DNA of 64,000 nucleotides, taken from Paenibacillus solanacearum (lineage in GTDB: Bacteria > Bacillota > Bacilli > Paenibacillales > NBRC-103111). Below, piece after piece: positions 61,960 to 64,000 of this stretch. Every line of letters begins with the position of its first letter. Position 1 is the stretch's first letter. Under the pieces are notes generated by a model. It saw only the letters and a program-made list of their open reading frames with translations, made no database searches and was not told where the DNA came from. Both the position numbers and the translations under genes were made by a program. The stretch is taken from contig NZ_CAJVAS010000002.1 in NCBI RefSeq assembly GCF_910593845.1, positions 367,398 to 431,397 of the forward strand. Reading direction: 5' to 3'.

Positions 61960-63141
61960 TTATGGTACGATCGGCTGTTCGACCGCAATCTGTTCCTCGA
62001 CTTCCAAAAGCACTTCCATATAAACTTTACCATTCTCCGCCTTCTCATGCAAAATTTTTTGGGAAACGACGCGCGAATCTTTGCCGGCTGCTGTCAAAAT
62101 TTCAGAGGCGGCCTGTTCCATTCCGATGGCCGACGCTTCCTTCGGATCGACCGGCTGGTCGACGATGCTCACTTCCATCACCTTTTCGTTAATCCAGCCG
62201 AAAGGCAGCACGAAGTTCCGCCATTGCAGCGTCTTGCGCTCCGGTATCGTCTCGTAATGCTCGTATGTAATGCCGCCGTATCCCGTAAGCTGAACCGCCC
62301 GGGTACCGAACACCAAGTAAAACCGTTTGCGCGACTCGCCGGTATACGTTTTATATTGAAGCGACAACGGCACCTCGACCGTCGGCTTGTACCATACAAG
62401 ACCTTTCACGCGCCCCGAAGCGACGACCGTCTGCTTATTCACCTCATCACCCAAAATGCCGGAGATCAAGATGTCGCCCTTACGCACGTAAGCATTCGTC
62501 TTGACCAGCGGGCGGCCTTTTTCCGCGAAAATCTCGGTGACCAAGGCGCTTTTGGACGCGACCAGGTGACGCGGATTCATCAGCGGCGGCTTATCGGGCA
62601 CCGTCGCCTCGACGACTTTGATGATTACGTTCGTGCCGCGTACCTGTACGCCGACCCAGGCAGTTGTCGGCAGGCGGCTCTGCAGCTGCCTGGACAGCTC
62701 GTCCGGATCTTTCAGACGAAACTTCCACTGCAGCTTGTATACCCCCTCCTGCTTCGCCGCCTGCAAGATTTGTTCGGTCGCGAGCAGCTCGTTCCCTTCG
62801 ACCCGCACCTGCCAGACGACGGAGGACAACAAATACATGCCGACGATGAAACCGACGATGCCGACGGCAAAAAATTTGCGCTTGCCCATTTGACCAAGCC
62901 AGAACGGAAGTCCGTGGCGGGCTTTGATCCGCGTTCGGGAGCCTGTCTGCTTCAAGAGCGGACGAAGCGCGAAAAAATCGCGAATCGAAATGCACAGCTC
63001 CGCCTTCTGCTCGCCGCTGTACCGAATGTCCCATACGGACATTCGTTTCTCCGTCATCAGATTGAGCAGCGTTTCCAGCCGAGCTCCTTTCACTTCAATA
63101 GCTACAAAGCCGCGCAAGCGATCCAGGTAGGATGATTTCAC
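61960..63141 (-). CDS. yqfD: Sporulation protein YqfD
   Basis: This 393-residue membrane protein has an N-terminal cytosolic region (about residues 1-85) and a membrane helix (about 91-110, FFAVGIVGFIVGMYLLSSVV). A large extracytoplasmic part follows, with a FtsQ/POTRA-like segment directly after the helix (VRVEGNELLATEQILQAA). Bacillus yqfD is expressed under sigma E in the mother cell. It follows yqfC by 19 bases. Confidence 0.93.
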   Translation of the reverse strand: MKSSYLDRLRGFVAIEVKGARLETLLNLMTEKRMSVWDIRYSGEQKAELCISIRDFFALRPLLKQTGSRTRIKARHGLPFWLGQMGKRKFFAVGIVGFIVGMYLLSSVVWQVRVEGNELLATEQILQAAKQEGVYKLQWKFRLKDPDELSRQLQSRLPTTAWVGVQVRGTNVIIKVVEATVPDKPPLMNPRHLVASKSALVTEIFAEKGRPLVKTNAYVRKGDILISGILGDEVNKQTVVASGRVKGLVWYKPTVEVPLSLQYKTYTGESRKRFYLVFGTRAVQLTGYGGITYEHYETIPERKTLQWRNFVLPFGWINEKVMEVSIVDQPVDPKEASAIGMEQAASEILTAAGKDSRVVSQKILHEKAENGKVYMEVLLEVEEQIAVEQPIVP

Positions 63142-63160
63142 GGATAATTCCCCTTTCCGG

Positions 63161-63439
63161 CTACGGGATATATTTGATATCTTGGATGACGCCCTCGATG
63201 AATACTTCCTCAGTCATGATGGCGCGGATCACAAGCTCCTGTCCGTATACTTCCAATTTTCCTTTGCTCAGGGCCAGCTTCAGCGCCTCGCTCGAAAAAT
63301 GCAGCACTCCCCGATGGTTCTCGATATATAGCTGCCGATTGCCGATCATCGTTACACGCGGCAAGTCCATCACGACATCTTGAGGCAGGTCAAGCAGTTT
63401 GGCGGTGAACTGGTTGAATCGACGGGTCAGGCTGCGCAT
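63161..63439 (-). CDS. yqfC: Sporulation protein YqfC
   Basis: This 92-residue beta-rich protein of the YabP/YqfC family has DLPQDVVMDLPRVTMIGNRQLYIENH in two conserved parts (about residues 17-42) and a VIRAIMTEEVFIEGVI C-terminal segment. The family is expressed in sporulation. It forms an operon with yqfD. AAGGAGG precedes the ATG. Confidence 0.93.
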   Translation of the reverse strand: MRSLTRRFNQFTAKLLDLPQDVVMDLPRVTMIGNRQLYIENHRGVLHFSSEALKLALSKGKLEVYGQELVIRAIMTEEVFIEGVIQDIKYIP

Positions 63440-63572
63440 ACTTAACCTCCTTCGGTAAATGGCTGCGCCTCAGGCTTGAATAAGCGGAACACAGGCTATT
63501 TACACCTTATGCCGGACGTATGGAAAATATGATGAAAGCGCCGCGCTCCGCTGCGCAATTAGCGCAGAAGAC

Positions 63573-63616
63573 AAAAAAATACCTTTTCCAGACGGAATCC
63601 GTCCGGAAAAGGTATT
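63573..63616 (-). terminator. Intrinsic terminator after the partial gene at the window edge
   Basis: AATACCTTTTCC (63578-63589) pairs perfectly with GGAAAAGGTATT (63605-63616), and the inner GACGGA/TCCGTC segment extends the stem. Seven T follow on the minus strand. Confidence 0.9.
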
Positions 63617-63631
63617 GTATATATCCCGCTA

Positions 63632-64000
63632 TTACTTGTAGCGGTATGGCCGTTTCGCGCGCGGCGGGCCCAAAATCTCGGCCCACACGACGCCGCGCAG
63701 CGCATCCTGCGGAGAAACGGCAAGCGGCGTGGGCGTCGCTTCTCCTCGCGCGGCGGCAGGCTCCTGCTGGGGCAGCAGCCGTGCCTGGCGCGCATCGATG
63801 CGGGCGTAAGCGGGTGCCGCGGCCGGTTTCGCCGTCGCAGCAGGCTGCGGCTTGACGGCAGGAGCCGCCTTCGCCGGGGCGGGCGCCGCTTGCGTCATAG
63901 ACGGCGAGCGATCGCCGCCCTGCTGCGGCTGTCCGGGCCAACCCGAAGGACCGCCGCCTCCGCCGAAGGGAGGCATGCCTCCCTTACTCGGGACGCGGCC
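63632..64000 (-). CDS. Uncharacterised Pro/Ala/Gly-rich protein, partial at window edge
   Basis: The reading frame is open to the window edge. At least 122 codons are seen; an internal ATG at 63976 would give 114 residues. A GGGGGPSGWPGQPQQGG stretch is followed by a long Ala/Pro/Lys linker. A compact basic C-terminus (about the last 30 residues) contains DALRGVVWAEILGPPRAKRPYR, which looks like the only folded or conserved part. An AAGGGAGG lies directly before the internal ATG but too close to be a good site, so an upstream start is likely. Function is unknown. Confidence 0.6.
   Translation of the reverse strand, partial: GRVPSKGGMPPFGGGGGPSGWPGQPQQGGDRSPSMTQAAPAPAKAAPAVKPQPAATAKPAAAPAYARIDARQARLLPQQEPAAARGEATPTPLAVSPQDALRGVVWAEILGPPRAKRPYRYK

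Noticed and set aside
61879..63135. Plus-strand open frame (418 codons) antisense to yqfD
   Set aside because: It is a shadow frame of a well-supported sporulation gene.
1..64000. CRISPR arrays, insertion sequences, prophage, toxin-antitoxin or restriction systems
   Set aside because: No regularly spaced repeats, transposase-like proteins, phage proteins or restriction/defence signatures were seen. All larger genes fit housekeeping or sporulation roles or are isolated unknowns.

Overview
The window is a chromosomal stretch of an endospore-forming, low-GC-lineage Gram-positive bacterium (Bacillota) with fairly GC-rich DNA. Gene content and order point to Paenibacillaceae (Paenibacillus/Cohnella type): a Bacillus-like division and cell-wall cluster, bacillithiol synthesis (bshC), the ylaG-ylaK block, the dnaG-sigA block, the yqfC-yqfD-phoH-pgpH-ybeY-dgkA-cdd-era-recO block, and many strong GGAGG-type ribosome binding sites. 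The organism call is inferred from content and synteny; no 16S gene is present. Almost all genes lie on the minus strand.

Layout, read in the direction of transcription (right to left). 64000-53000: end of an unidentified Pro/Ala/Gly-rich gene, then yqfC, yqfD, phoH, pgpH, ybeY, dgkA (long form), cdd, era, yqzL, recO, an apparent attenuator leader, yqfL and a YaiI-family gene. 53000-47100: dnaG, rpoD (sigma A), an unknown membrane protein, trmK and a Nif3-family gene. 47087-46672: RNase P RNA, which reads as the ancestral type A rather than the Bacillus type B. 46500-41000: a plus-strand membrane-anchored subtilase, then a YpuI-like gene, a GH15-type glycosidase, DUF1540, a small membrane protein and a lytic transglycosylase. 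41000-35500: nifZ-thiI (tRNA thiolation), a TerC-family gene, typA and a YlaH-like gene. 35500-32000: an unknown translationally coupled pair, a flavin split-barrel protein, ylaJ (plus strand) and ylaK. 32000-28500: two plus-strand genes (a secreted coiled-coil protein and an unknown) behind a structured leader with a terminator, a MidA-like methyltransferase and a DUF2626 gene. 28200-24000: an RsfA-like prespore regulator, panE, DUF3397, then the oppABCDF oligopeptide importer (to 19878). 19700-15500: bshC, ahcY and a DUF4349 lipoprotein. 15344-45: the dcw cluster mraZ-rsmH-ftsL-pbpB-spoVD-murE-murF-mraY-murD-ftsW/spoVE-murG-murB, leaving the window in the direction of divIB.

The genes serve mainly peptidoglycan synthesis and division (dcw cluster, lytic transglycosylase, PBPs), sporulation (spoVD, spoVE-type protein, yqfC, yqfD, ylaJ, rsfA-like), replication and transcription start (dnaG, rpoD), ribosome and tRNA maturation (era, ybeY, rsmH, trmK, thiI, rnpB) and peptide uptake. 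I found no insertion sequence, prophage, CRISPR array, tRNA, rRNA or recognisable defence system. The least explained items are in non-coding DNA: the leader before yqfL, the leader before the coiled-coil gene, the oppA-oppB hairpins and a nested palindrome after era. The other loose ends are several uncharacterised proteins.
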